64,000 nucleotides of DNA, from NCBI RefSeq assembly GCF_021389975.1, contig NZ_CP089981.1, forward strand, positions 1,196,501 to 1,260,500, given 5' to 3'. Each line of letters starts with the position of its first letter. Within the stretch, counting starts at the first letter, position 1. The stretch comes from Fulvivirga ulvae (lineage in GTDB: Bacteria; Bacteroidota; Bacteroidia; Cytophagales; Cyclobacteriaceae). Position numbers and translations under genes: made by a program. Shown here one piece after another: positions 8,968-18,034 of this stretch. Below the pieces are notes generated by a model. That model made no database searches and had not been told where the DNA came from. It was given only the letters and a program-made list of their open reading frames with translations.

Positions 8968-10967
8968 TTAAAGGTGCATTGAGAGCCTCAAATAAACACT
9001 TCTTTTAATAGCCTGTCGGGTAGATCCCAATATTCCGTATTCGACATGCTCCTTGTGCAGAAGGTTCCGCCCAGCCACGGTAAGCCTCAGTTTATTACTG
9101 GCCTGCCACCCAATGCTACCATCCAATTCAGCGTTGTCCGGCACCGTTTCTCTGACACCGGCGTTATTTATCGGAAGCTCATCAACCCATCTAAATGCCC
9201 CATTTATACTAATACTATGTGGCAATTCAAAGGTTGACCGGAACAGGAATTGTGCTTTCGGATCAGCCGTTTCGTTGTATGTATTGTTAAAATCTGTTTT
9301 GCCCTCTTTAATACGGATATCCTCTTCAAGCAGATTAATGTTTGTCGATAACTGCCACCACGACATCACCTGGTAAGACATATTAGCTTCTATACCGTAG
9401 GTCTCCCCCTTCCAGTCCATTATGGAAGCGCAAAGGAAAGATGACATCAGGGTCAAGTTCTGTACTACGTATGTTGTCGTAGTTATTGTAAAACAAGGAA
9501 ATGGCCATGGCCCCTCTATTGTCAATTTTACCCCTGCATCCAACTTCCCAGGCTATCAACGTCTCCGACTGAAACCCTGGATTACCAGCCAGCAATACAA
9601 AGTAAGGCGGGCTGCCCTGTGAAATATCACGATCTACCCTCGAAGGCATACGTACTGCTCTGGAAACTGCACCCCAAACCATCCATTTCTCACCTATCCC
9701 CTGACGTATCCTGATGCTGGGCTCCACTTCGTAGCCAGTGTAGTCATTATGTTCCAGTTTACTGCCTAGGGTCAAAAAAAAGGTTTCCGTATACTTTGAT
9801 TTCGTCTTGCACAAAAACACTAAAAAGATTCTGATCCAGGTTTTCAGGTAAAAATCCAAGCGCCGGAGCGTTGGTAACTTCGTCATGCGTAAAGCGGTAG
9901 CCCACCCCCCATACTATACTATTAGACCTGCCTAGCCCGAAGTGATGTTGAAAATCGACATCATAAGTAGAAAGCCTGTCCTCAAATATACCTGCTGGTG
10001 CCAGCTCAGTGCCATTTACAACAAATGCCTCCGCGGGAAGATCGAGGTCAGTATAGTCGTAATATGTTTGCAACCGTACTTCAGAGCTATCAGCAAAAAC
10101 ATGGATAAACCTGGCTAAGATATTGCCCCCCAACACCTCAGACTCCTCTCCAAAAGTTAACCCTAAGCTGCTGTTATATACATCTCCCTGAAACGTAAAG
10201 TGCGAATTGCCTTTGTCAGCATCCATTCGAAATCCACCTTGTATAATATCCCAGGCATCATTGGCATCAATGCTATCCGGAAATACCGACTCATCTCTTT
10301 TCGAATATTTGGTGTACACTCTATAGTGAACATCCCGATTAATTTCCCCCCCGTAGCGAAGGCCAGCCAGTGCCTCTATTTCTGTACCTATAGCTCCTTG
10401 TATATAGAGTCCTTGCGTTTCTTCCGCACTTTTAGTGGTTATATTAATAACCCCGTTTACAGCATTGGCTCCCCACAAAGTTCCGCCCGGACCACTCACC
10501 ACTTCTATCTGATCGAGGTCTTCCAGCAAATAATCCTGTCTGTCCCAGAATACCCCTGAAAAAAGCGGAGTATAAACAGTACGTCCATCCATGCGCACAA
10601 GAAGTTTATTTGCCAGCTCAGTATTAAATCCGCGTGCACTTACACCCCACGAATGCGAGCCTTTTTGTGCCACCTGAAGGTTACCCGCCAAATAAAGAGC
10701 CTCCGGAATGTTAGTTGCCCCATATTTCAGAATTTCCTTGCTTGTGATTACCTGTATAGCCGATGCACTTTCCGTCAGTTTTTCCGGACGTCTGGTTACA
10801 GAGATTACCTCAATACTCATGAGATCTTCAATACTTAAAGCTTTCAGGGCTGTGGGGGAGTATCTATCTTCTTGCTGCTGCGCCAGTAAGCCGAAGGATA
10901 ACAACTGTATACCCCACACCAAAGGTAAGAGTAATCTAAACTGTTTATGGATCAGGGTAAATATCAT
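8968..10967 (-). pseudogene. TonB-dependent receptor split by two single-base frameshifts
   Basis: Three overlapping frames form one TonB-dependent receptor of about 665 residues: signal peptide (1-29), TonB-box-like start, plug (SVTRRPEKLTESASAIQVIT through GGTLWGANAVNGVINI) and a 22-strand type barrel to the C-terminal LRLSMHL. Frame 1 is lost at the A8 run 9774-9781; removing one base gives YGNLFLTLGSKLEHN, which reads as a normal barrel. Frame 2 is lost at the C5 run 9405-9409; one base fewer gives NGLEGETYGIEAN. Both are homopolymer insertions, so sequencing error is as likely as real decay. It sits 43 bp upstream of the YfiR-like gene and probably belongs to that module. Confidence 0.85.
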
Positions 10968-11758
10968 CTCTATAGAATCACATGGCAGAAAGTGAGTTTT
11001 GGACTAAATCATAACATCTGATAAATAAGGTACTGGAATCGATACTAAATCAACATCAGTTGGTAAAATCAATATAGTTTATTTAAAACTTTATAAAAAT
11101 TAGAATTGAGCATATAAAGCACACCATATAATGGCCTTTCAAAGAAAAGTGGTGGAAAGCATCAAATAAATAAAAAACTGAATATTAGTAGATTACATCT
11201 ATTCACAGTCAATACAAAAGTTGATTTTCATTCAAAAGAAACCGGATTTCATACATATGATTCTTATTTGTGGGAATTCACATTTTGGTTTACTATTGAC
11301 TTTTCATAAGAGCCGGACTTGATAAGTTTAAACTGGCTTGTCTTAATTAAGGTACGGCAAATAAAACATGAGGAATATGATGTTTACCGGATTTGGACCA
11401 AAAGCATTTTCCAGTGGTAGAAATGATCCAGGAATTACTTTTTTGATTTTCAGATAGTTTAACTCTATTCACTTTTTAGAGATAAACAATCCACCTTGTC
11501 GAGTTTCAGTATTTTCACCCGCCACTGAAAATGGGCTTTGGCCCAATGACACTATCAATGCCCTTAATTACAGACTAAGATTGATCTGCCTTCCCATATT
11601 ACTCAATGTAAATAAACACTATCTGCACTTGCCAATGCGAATATCCAGCCAACCAATACGAATAATAAATAGCCTTCAACGAATACACATCTATTAATTT
11701 CAACACATTCATTTTCAATAGATTGCGGCAAAAATTCACAACATACAATCTGTTATCT
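10968..11758. other. long intergenic region, no gene seen
   Basis: About 790 bp, AT-rich, between the divergent TonB receptor (minus) and the TIG lipoprotein (plus). I read it in six frames and found only frames under about 40 codons without family signatures. No tRNA, riboswitch consensus or strong hairpin was found. It must contain at least two promoters. Its length is unusual for this otherwise compact window. Confidence 0.6.
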
Positions 11759-13561
11759 ATGAAAACATATCATTTTTCCCGGTTGAATCAGCTTACTTTT
11801 TTTATTCTGCTGATAGGTGGTGGGTTGTTTTCCTGCAGTAGCGATGATTCCGTTATCTCAACCATTGCAGAGCCTACCATTACCGGATTTTCTCCCTCCA
11901 GTGGAGAAGTTGGAGGTATAGTTACTATAAGTGGTACTAACTTCAGCGCTACGACATCTAAAAATATTGTTAAATTCAATGGCGTCGCAGCTGTTGTCAA
12001 CTCAGCTTCTGCCACCTCGCTTTCGGCAATAGTTCCCATTGATGCTACCACTGGTAAAATTTCCGTTACAGTCGATGGGCAAACGGTAACAAGTGCCGAT
12101 GACTTTACAGTGATTGGAGCCTCTGCCTCCGGACCTTCTATTACAGGTTTCTCCCCTGCAAGCGGAGAGTTTGGTACAACCGTTACCATAACCGGCACTA
12201 ATTTTAGCACTATAACCAGTGAGAACAAAGTAAAATTCAACGATATGGAAGCAACTGTCAGCTCGGCCTCACCTACTTCTTTGACAGTTACTGTTCCGGA
12301 CGGAGCTACAACCGGGAAAATCTCGATTACCGTAAATGAACAAACTACCATCAGTGTAGCTGACTTTACGGTAACCAGTGTAGCCATCACCTCTTTAAGC
12401 ATAACTGAGGGGGAAATAGGCGCAAGTGTAATTATTTATGGAGCCAATTTTGGTACCGATGCTGCTGATCTAACGATTGATTTTAATGGCGCAACATCTA
12501 CAATTAACGATCTCACTAATACATCTATTACAACTACAGTACCCGACAATGCCATGACTGGCGATGTAACTATTAGTAAAGGAGGAAGAACAATTCGTGG
12601 TCCGGTATTTACCGTCACGTATGAAGAAGATCCCAACACGGTATATGTGGTGGGCACAGGCACACTACTCGGTATACGCGCCATTTACTGGAAAAACGGA
12701 GTGCCGGTAGACTTTGGTAATGAATCATATACCAATGTGGCCAATACCATAACCGTGGATGGAGAGGATGTGTATATCACTGGGTCAGAAGTACGAAACA
12801 AATATGAATACCCAATGTGTTGGAAAAACGGTGAGGAGGTATTTCTTTCACTGGCAGTCTCCGGAGCAGACGTTTCCGTAGGAAGTGATAGTAAAGCTAC
12901 ACATGTTACTGTTGTAGGTTCGGATGTATACGTTTCAGGTTATGAACCAAAAACAAGCACCAATACAGCCCATAGAATTGCCAAGTATTGGAAAAATGGC
13001 AGCCGCATAACACTAACAGATGGAACCGTACATGCTCAGGCTCATTGTATAGCAGTGGTAAATAATGACGTCTATGTTGGTGGGCAAAATGAGTTCAAAG
13101 CTGCTTACTGGAAAAATGGAGCCATGACCGTTTTAGAGGAGGCATTTTCAAGTGTAAATGATATAGTTGTAGTTGGAAACGATGTTTATGTTGCCGGACA
13201 AGATAATCAACAAAGAGCCGTTTACTGGAAAAATGGCACTGCAATCGGTTTGTCTGGGGGAATTGTGGCCTATGCTATTGAAGTATCTGGCAATGATGTA
13301 TATGTGGTTGGGTACGGGACCGATTCGGAAAGCGGCAATGTTGTAGCAAAATATTGGAAAAATGGGACTCCTGTAAATTTAACGGATGGTTCGCGTCCTG
13401 CATTTGCTTCTGACATAGCTATAGTGGAAGACGATATATACATATCGGGATCCAGTACAAATAATAATGGAGAAGAAATAGCCAAATACTGGAAGAATGG
13501 AAAACCGCTAAATCTAGGCAAAAATTTGAACGCAAGGTCAATCGCTGTTATTAAACCATAA
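11759..13561 (+). CDS. lipoprotein with three IPT/TIG domains and WKNG repeats
   Basis: 600 residues from the ATG at 11759, chosen because it puts the lipoprotein signal (lipobox LFSC, followed by SSDDS) at the N-terminus; a TTG lies 36 bases upstream. Three IPT/TIG immunoglobulin-like domains follow (about 35-115, 120-200, 205-285), each with a GFSP.SGE.G..VTI.GTNF pattern or a variant of it. The C-terminal 300 residues are about eight repeats of roughly 40 residues with a DVYV.G and YWKNG core, most likely a beta-propeller. It is probably surface exposed and involved in binding. No enzyme motif. Monocistronic by position. Confidence 0.82.
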   Translation: MKTYHFSRLNQLTFFILLIGGGLFSCSSDDSVISTIAEPTITGFSPSSGEVGGIVTISGTNFSATTSKNIVKFNGVAAVVNSASATSLSAIVPIDATTGKISVTVDGQTVTSADDFTVIGASASGPSITGFSPASGEFGTTVTITGTNFSTITSENKVKFNDMEATVSSASPTSLTVTVPDGATTGKISITVNEQTTISVADFTVTSVAITSLSITEGEIGASVIIYGANFGTDAADLTIDFNGATSTINDLTNTSITTTVPDNAMTGDVTISKGGRTIRGPVFTVTYEEDPNTVYVVGTGTLLGIRAIYWKNGVPVDFGNESYTNVANTITVDGEDVYITGSEVRNKYEYPMCWKNGEEVFLSLAVSGADVSVGSDSKATHVTVVGSDVYVSGYEPKTSTNTAHRIAKYWKNGSRITLTDGTVHAQAHCIAVVNNDVYVGGQNEFKAAYWKNGAMTVLEEAFSSVNDIVVVGNDVYVAGQDNQQRAVYWKNGTAIGLSGGIVAYAIEVSGNDVYVVGYGTDSESGNVVAKYWKNGTPVNLTDGSRPAFASDIAIVEDDIYISGSSTNNNGEEIAKYWKNGKPLNLGKNLNARSIAVIKP

Positions 13562-13607
13562 TTTTTTCCGGGCCATGGCCTGTTTGTATTATACTTAAAT
13601 ATTTAGC

Positions 13608-13645
13608 ACCATACTCCGGAAGATTGGAACTTCCGGAGTGTTGGT
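13608..13645. other. strong hairpin without T-tract
   Basis: A 10-bp perfect stem (ACTCCGGAAG/CTTCCGGAGT, arms 13613-13622 and 13630-13639) with a 7-base loop, extended by an ACCA/TGGT outer pair. It lies about 50 bp after the TIG lipoprotein stop. It may end that transcript, but neither side carries the U-tract of an intrinsic terminator. Confidence 0.45.
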
Positions 13646-13826
13646 AGCTCCATCGAACCACAGAACGGTCCTTCATGAAATGTGACGGATTGCAGGATAT
13701 CCGTATATTTGCCTTTACACGAAGATTTAAAGGAACTGAAAAAGAATTTTTAGTAGGGTTAGTTGACATAGACAGATGAGCATGGAGATGGAACGGACTA
13801 CCGGTTGTAGGTATTTTCAGCTTGGT

Positions 13827-16727
13827 ATGATAAAACACCTGCTCATTGTATTTCTCAGTTTGCTCCCTCTAATACTTCCTGCTCAACAGCGCCCTATAAA
13901 AAAATATACCACTAACGACGGGCTGGGGCACTCCATTGTTTACTTTACTACTCAAACCAAAGATGGTGCACTATGGTTTTCTACAGATAACGGGCTAACA
14001 CGATATGACGGGAAAGCCTTCAAAAACTTTACTGCAAAAGATGGCCTGAAGTCCAATTTTGTTTTCGGCCTGCTGGAAACTGACACGGCTCTTTTGATTT
14101 CTTCTTTTGGTGCAGGAATTGCCCGCTACAAACATGGCAAGGGAGTTCAGGTCTGCCAATTTCAAAATAATGTTCGGTATCCGGTATCTATTCAGGCAAA
14201 CAAAGTCGGCTTATGGGTGACGGACAGGGAACGAGTACTATACAAACTTAATCCGGCGGGTGGGTTTAGCACCGTTAAGTCTGGTGACGACAAACTTCAT
14301 TCATTTAAAATGATTGAATTGTCTTCTGGTGACATCCTAAGTGCAGGCAATGGTATTCATAAATACGACTCACAAACGGAAACATTCAACCCACTACAGA
14401 TAGAAGGATTTCCCGATCAAATTCCGTGTAATTCTATGCTGGAACTTCCCGGCCAATGTTTGCTTGTAGCTACAGACGAAGCCATATACAAGGTATCTAT
14501 GTATGACCTCACAGCCACAGAAATAGTGAAAGGAAATTTCTATTTTCTCTCAGAGTGTCTGTTTAGAGACATGGAGGGAAATATATGGGTAACAAATGCA
14601 CTTGGTGAGGTTTGGTTGTTCTCACCGGACTTAAAAAGCAAAGAGCTCCTGCTCAGCGGGGTAATTGTCAACCATTTTTTTCAGGACGATCTGAACAATA
14701 TTTGGTTGTCAACCTATGGGCAGGGAGTTTGGTGTATACCTAATATTCATATCAAAAATTTCCCTACCGTTGCCGGTATGCTTATCCCAGACCTGCTTTT
14801 TGACGAAGACCTTAAAAAACCTTTCATCGCCAGTCCTAACATGGAGATAACAATGCTTCATGAAGAGCGTATTCAGCCGGCAGACGTGCAATATCCTGTT
14901 TTTAAACCAAAACTGGCAACAACATTACTTCACCCGGCATCAGGGGAATACCTGATTGGTACACGATCGACTCAGGTTTATCTATATCGAGGCATGGCTA
15001 AGCCTGCTGATAGCATTAAGGTTGGTGGTGCAGTAGCCTCCCTTTACAAAAGTTCATCAGGGGAATACTGGGCTGGCTTGCGAACGGGATTAGAAAAAAT
15101 CAATAGTAATTTTCAATTGGCAGAAAAGCTAAACGTATTTGAAAAAAGATTTGTCAGAAGCATATCCGAGGATTTTGCAGGCAATATTATGACAGGAACA
15201 GACCAGGGACTATATATAGCCAAAGGAAATAAATGGGAAATCCTGAACCATAAAAACGGACTGCAAAACAATTATGTCAATGTTATTTTCAAGGACACAA
15301 CAGGCCATTGCCATTGGATAGGAACCAATGAAGGTATTTCCAAGCTTATTGAAGGAGAGGAACTTGTGAACTTCGACCATCCATTCGTTAAATTCCGCTG
15401 TAATTCAATAGTAAACGATAGAAATGGAAATATTTGGATGGCTACAAACCATGGACTACTTATGCATGACCGCCGTAACTTCTACATTTACAATGCCGAA
15501 GATGGGTTGCCATCTGATATTTATAAACTCGCTTACGACAAGGTGAATGACTATCTGTATGTTCTTTCCTCAAATAATTTATCAAGGATTAAAACCATAA
15601 ACTTTCTGCAGCAGCAGTCGCAAGTTATTCATTCAGTGATCGTTAACGAGTTGCTGGCTGATGGTGAAGCTGTATCAGATACATCCCAAATTCTTACTTT
15701 TAGTGTTCCTCCCAAATACCTTACTCTAAGATTCTCAGTTCCTCATCATAAAAATACTGAAGGATGGCAGGTATGTTATCGTGTAGGTGAAAACCCATGG
15801 GCTGTAGCTCAAAACTTCGGTGAAGTGAGTTTTCACGACCTTCCTTTCGGCGAATTCAATATTAGTATAAAAGTAGTGGATGCCAATAAGAGGGAATCTC
15901 CGGTAACTATAGTGAAAGTTAACAATCCTGCTCCTATCCATTTCAAGCTGTGGTTTCAAATACTTTTTATGGCAGTATTCCTTTTCATTGTAGCATTTAT
16001 CACAAAATCAGTGGTAGATCGCTTAAACTGGAAAAAAGAACTGAGACTGAGAAAAGAACAGCAACGGATAATACTGGAACAAAAGGTACTTCGTTTGCAA
16101 ATGAACCCTCACTTCCTGTTTAATTCTCTCATGGCTATACAAAATTTTATCTACAAAAATGAGCCTGCCGAAGCAGGCAGATATCTTTCTGAGTTTGCCA
16201 AGCTCACTCGACTTATACTTGAAAACTCACGGCAGGAGTTTATAACATTGGAAAGGGAAATAGAAACATTGAAGTATTACCTTGACTTACAACAACTACG
16301 ATTTATGCAAAAGTTTGAGTATCACATAAACATAGATGATACGATTGAACCCGAACTAGTTAGAATACCCCCTATGCTATCGCAGCCATTTATTGAAAAC
16401 TCAATAGAACATGGTATTATCCATTCCAGCGAATCTGGAAATATTCTAATAGATTATAAGTTCGAGACGGGTAAATTATTATTTACCGTAGAGGATAACG
16501 GTATTGGCTTCAACGAATCTTCAAGGTTTAAAAAAAACAAGGAACACCGCTCGCTGGCAACAACGATCACACTGGAGCGGCTGGCGAGATTCTACAGCTG
16601 GGAGTCGGATCTTGCCGCTTTGAGCATAACAAATGTGAAAGGTGAGGACAATATGGTATGTGGAACCCGCGTCTCTTTTTATATACCTGTTCAGAATAGT
16701 TACCTCAATAGTAGCAACAAAAAATAA
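13827..16727 (+). CDS. Reg_prop/Y_Y_Y-domain LytS-type sensor kinase
   Basis: 966 residues from the ATG at 13827, which places the signal peptide MIKHLLIVFLSLLPLILPA at the start; an upstream ATG at 13776 would add 17 residues with no purpose. The periplasmic part is a two-component-regulator propeller (Reg_prop repeats such as GALWFSTDNGLTRYDG, GNIWVTNALGEVW, GNIWMATNHGL), then a Y_Y_Y Ig-like domain (about 620-700), one membrane segment (about 705-725) and a LytS-family His_kinase domain with the phospho-site LRLQMNPHFLFNSLMAI and a HATPase N box (FIENSIEHGI, VEDNGIGF). The LytTR regulator 33 bp downstream is its partner. Confidence 0.9.
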   Translation: MIKHLLIVFLSLLPLILPAQQRPIKKYTTNDGLGHSIVYFTTQTKDGALWFSTDNGLTRYDGKAFKNFTAKDGLKSNFVFGLLETDTALLISSFGAGIARYKHGKGVQVCQFQNNVRYPVSIQANKVGLWVTDRERVLYKLNPAGGFSTVKSGDDKLHSFKMIELSSGDILSAGNGIHKYDSQTETFNPLQIEGFPDQIPCNSMLELPGQCLLVATDEAIYKVSMYDLTATEIVKGNFYFLSECLFRDMEGNIWVTNALGEVWLFSPDLKSKELLLSGVIVNHFFQDDLNNIWLSTYGQGVWCIPNIHIKNFPTVAGMLIPDLLFDEDLKKPFIASPNMEITMLHEERIQPADVQYPVFKPKLATTLLHPASGEYLIGTRSTQVYLYRGMAKPADSIKVGGAVASLYKSSSGEYWAGLRTGLEKINSNFQLAEKLNVFEKRFVRSISEDFAGNIMTGTDQGLYIAKGNKWEILNHKNGLQNNYVNVIFKDTTGHCHWIGTNEGISKLIEGEELVNFDHPFVKFRCNSIVNDRNGNIWMATNHGLLMHDRRNFYIYNAEDGLPSDIYKLAYDKVNDYLYVLSSNNLSRIKTINFLQQQSQVIHSVIVNELLADGEAVSDTSQILTFSVPPKYLTLRFSVPHHKNTEGWQVCYRVGENPWAVAQNFGEVSFHDLPFGEFNISIKVVDANKRESPVTIVKVNNPAPIHFKLWFQILFMAVFLFIVAFITKSVVDRLNWKKELRLRKEQQRIILEQKVLRLQMNPHFLFNSLMAIQNFIYKNEPAEAGRYLSEFAKLTRLILENSRQEFITLEREIETLKYYLDLQQLRFMQKFEYHINIDDTIEPELVRIPPMLSQPFIENSIEHGIIHSSESGNILIDYKFETGKLLFTVEDNGIGFNESSRFKKNKEHRSLATTITLERLARFYSWESDLAALSITNVKGEDNMVCGTRVSFYIPVQNSYLNSSNKK

Positions 16728-16760
16728 TAGCAAATTATCTTTATAAAGAGCAGTAGAGAA

Positions 16761-17513
16761 ATGAAGATATTAATAGTAGATGATGAGTGGGGAGTAAGAG
16801 AAGCCCTCCGAAATATGTTGAAAGCTCATTTTTCCGGAAAGCTGGAAATAGAAGAAGCAGACAATATCTATAAAGCCATTGAGGCTACGAAAATTTTTAA
16901 ACCGGAAATTATATTACTGGATATAGAGCTAAAAGATGGAACGGGGTTTGATTTTTTACAGCAGGCGCCTCCTGTCGGTTTTGCTGTAATCTTTATAACG
17001 GCATACAGTGAATATGCTATAAAGGCATTCAAATTTAACGCTATAGATTATCTGCTGAAGCCGGTAGATCCCATTGAATTGCAACAAGCTGTGGAACAGG
17101 CTCTAAAAAGCAAGCCTGAGCATCAACGTGCCCAGATCGATGCCTTGGTTTCTCATTTAAGAAAACCCTCGAAAGCCAATAAATATATAGTGTTGAAAAC
17201 TGCTGAGACCATCTATTTTCAGGATGTATCTGAAGTAATTCGGTGTGAATCCAGTGGAAACTATACAACCTTTTATTTACAAGCCACGCAAATGGTTAGT
17301 AAAATTGTAGTTTCAAAGCCTTTAAAGGAGTATGAAGAATTATTGACACCCTTTGGATTCTTTAGAATACATCAATCGCATCTCATAAATCTTGCATGCA
17401 TGCGATTGTTTGACAAACGTGAAGGGGGCTACGTTATCATGCGTAATGGAGAGAAAATTCCCGTTTCGTCCAGAAGAAGAGAATCTTTGATTGGCATACT
17501 GGACGCACTGTAA
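16761..17513 (+). CDS. LytTR-family response regulator
   Basis: 250 residues. Receiver domain (1-120) with the acidic pair in IVDDEWG, phospho-site in IILLDIELKDGTGF (about Asp54), FITAYS and the Lys of LLKPVDP. LytTR DNA-binding domain at about 145-250, with CESSGNYTTFYL and FFRIHQSHLINL. LytTR proteins bind repeated 9-bp-type sites upstream of target operons. It is transcribed with the LytS-type kinase just upstream, and a hairpin with a T-run follows at 17571-17598. Confidence 0.94.
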   Translation: MKILIVDDEWGVREALRNMLKAHFSGKLEIEEADNIYKAIEATKIFKPEIILLDIELKDGTGFDFLQQAPPVGFAVIFITAYSEYAIKAFKFNAIDYLLKPVDPIELQQAVEQALKSKPEHQRAQIDALVSHLRKPSKANKYIVLKTAETIYFQDVSEVIRCESSGNYTTFYLQATQMVSKIVVSKPLKEYEELLTPFGFFRIHQSHLINLACMRLFDKREGGYVIMRNGEKIPVSSRRRESLIGILDAL

Positions 17514-17570
17514 ATAGTCAAAAAATATCGAGTTCATCAGATCTCCGTACTTAAAATTTACAGTCATAAA

Positions 17571-17598
17571 AAAGCAGAACCTTCTCAGACTCTGCTTT
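17571..17598. terminator. bidirectional terminator between lytTR gene and tRNA-Pro
   Basis: AAAGCAGA ... TCTGCTTT, 8-bp stem with a 12-base loop, preceded by an A-run on the plus strand. Read on the minus strand it ends GCAGA-loop-TCTGC followed by TTTTTT-rich sequence, a good intrinsic terminator for the tRNA. Read on the plus strand it ends the LytTR transcript. Confidence 0.7.
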
Positions 17599-17606
17599 AA
17601 TTTCTG

Positions 17607-17681
17607 TCGGGATGACTGGATTCGAACCAGCGGCCCCCACGTCCCTAACGTGGTGCGCTAACCGGACTGCGCCACATCCCG
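17607..17681 (-). tRNA. tRNA-Pro (anticodon AGG)
   Basis: 75 nt folding into a complete cloverleaf: acceptor CGGGATG/CATCCCG with discriminator A, D-stem GCGC/GCGC, anticodon stem CCACG/CGTGG with loop TTAGGGA, 5-base variable loop and T-arm GCTGG-TTCGAAT-CCAGT. C1-G72 and A73 are tRNA-Pro identity elements. The anticodon is AGG (codon CCU); A at position 34 is unusual in bacteria outside tRNA-Arg. CCA is not encoded. The reading frame of the dead GIY-YIG gene upstream runs into its D-loop. Confidence 0.92.
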
Positions 17682-17933
17682 ATTTATAAAGTACTCACTA
17701 AATGCTCTTTTTATGTATTCTTTATTTCGTGAGTCTTTTAAATATTTTTCAAATTTCAATGCTTCAGTTTTACTTTCAAAACTTCTGCAAAAAATTAATT
17801 ACCATGGCGTTTTACGCTTAGTGTAACGACTTTCTCCATTATTATGATACCCCAATCTTTTCTCAACATTCTGACTGTAGCCATAGTACCAGCTCTTGTC
17901 AATTTGCGATTCAATTATATATACATAATACAT
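17658..17933 (-). pseudogene. GIY-YIG endonuclease pseudogene ending inside tRNA-Pro
   Basis: A frame of 92 codons starting MYYVYIIESQIDKSWYYGYS gives the N-terminal GIY-YIG nuclease fold (normally YVYIL ... FYIGYT). It continues with QNVEKRL, HNNGESRYTK and KTPW. Codon 45 is TAA (17799-17801), after which the same frame continues as the C-terminal half (FESKTEALKFEKYLKDSR). It closes with RDVAQSG and TAG at 17658, inside the D-loop of the tRNA. A single nonsense mutation therefore inactivates an otherwise full-length gene. The start codon itself arises from the tRNA-derived sequence upstream. Similar small GIY-YIG proteins are common and mobile in Bacteroidota. Confidence 0.8.
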
Positions 17934-17971
17934 GGTGCGCTAATCCCGACGCGTTGGGACGCCACATCCCG
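17931..17971 (-). repeat. truncated 5' copy of tRNA-Pro carrying a palindromic insert
   Basis: On the minus strand CGGGATGTGGCG (17960-17971) and TTAGCGCACCATG (17931-17943) repeat bases 1-12 and 21-33 of tRNA-Pro, with one change (ACG to ATG) that creates the GIY-YIG start codon. The 8 bases between them in the tRNA are replaced by a 16-base near-palindrome, TCCCGACGCGTTGGGA on the plus strand (17944-17959). There is no 3' half, so no functional tRNA. Confidence 0.8.
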
Positions 17972-18034
17972 AAAACCGGATCGCAATATTAGGGATATTT
18001 TATTATTAGGTAAACACAAAATCAAAATTTTTCA

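Noticed and set aside
11788..12402. 204-codon minus-strand frame
   Set aside because: Antisense to the TIG-domain lipoprotein; repeated Val/Thr-rich sequence mirrors the TIG repeats.
12650..13540. DNA-level tandem repeat in the WKNG region
   Set aside because: The repeat is clear in protein but codons differ between units, so it is an old protein repeat and not a recent DNA duplication.
17931..17971. Second tRNA gene
   Set aside because: Only bases 1-12 and 21-33 of tRNA-Pro are present, with an insert and no 3' half; it cannot fold as a tRNA.
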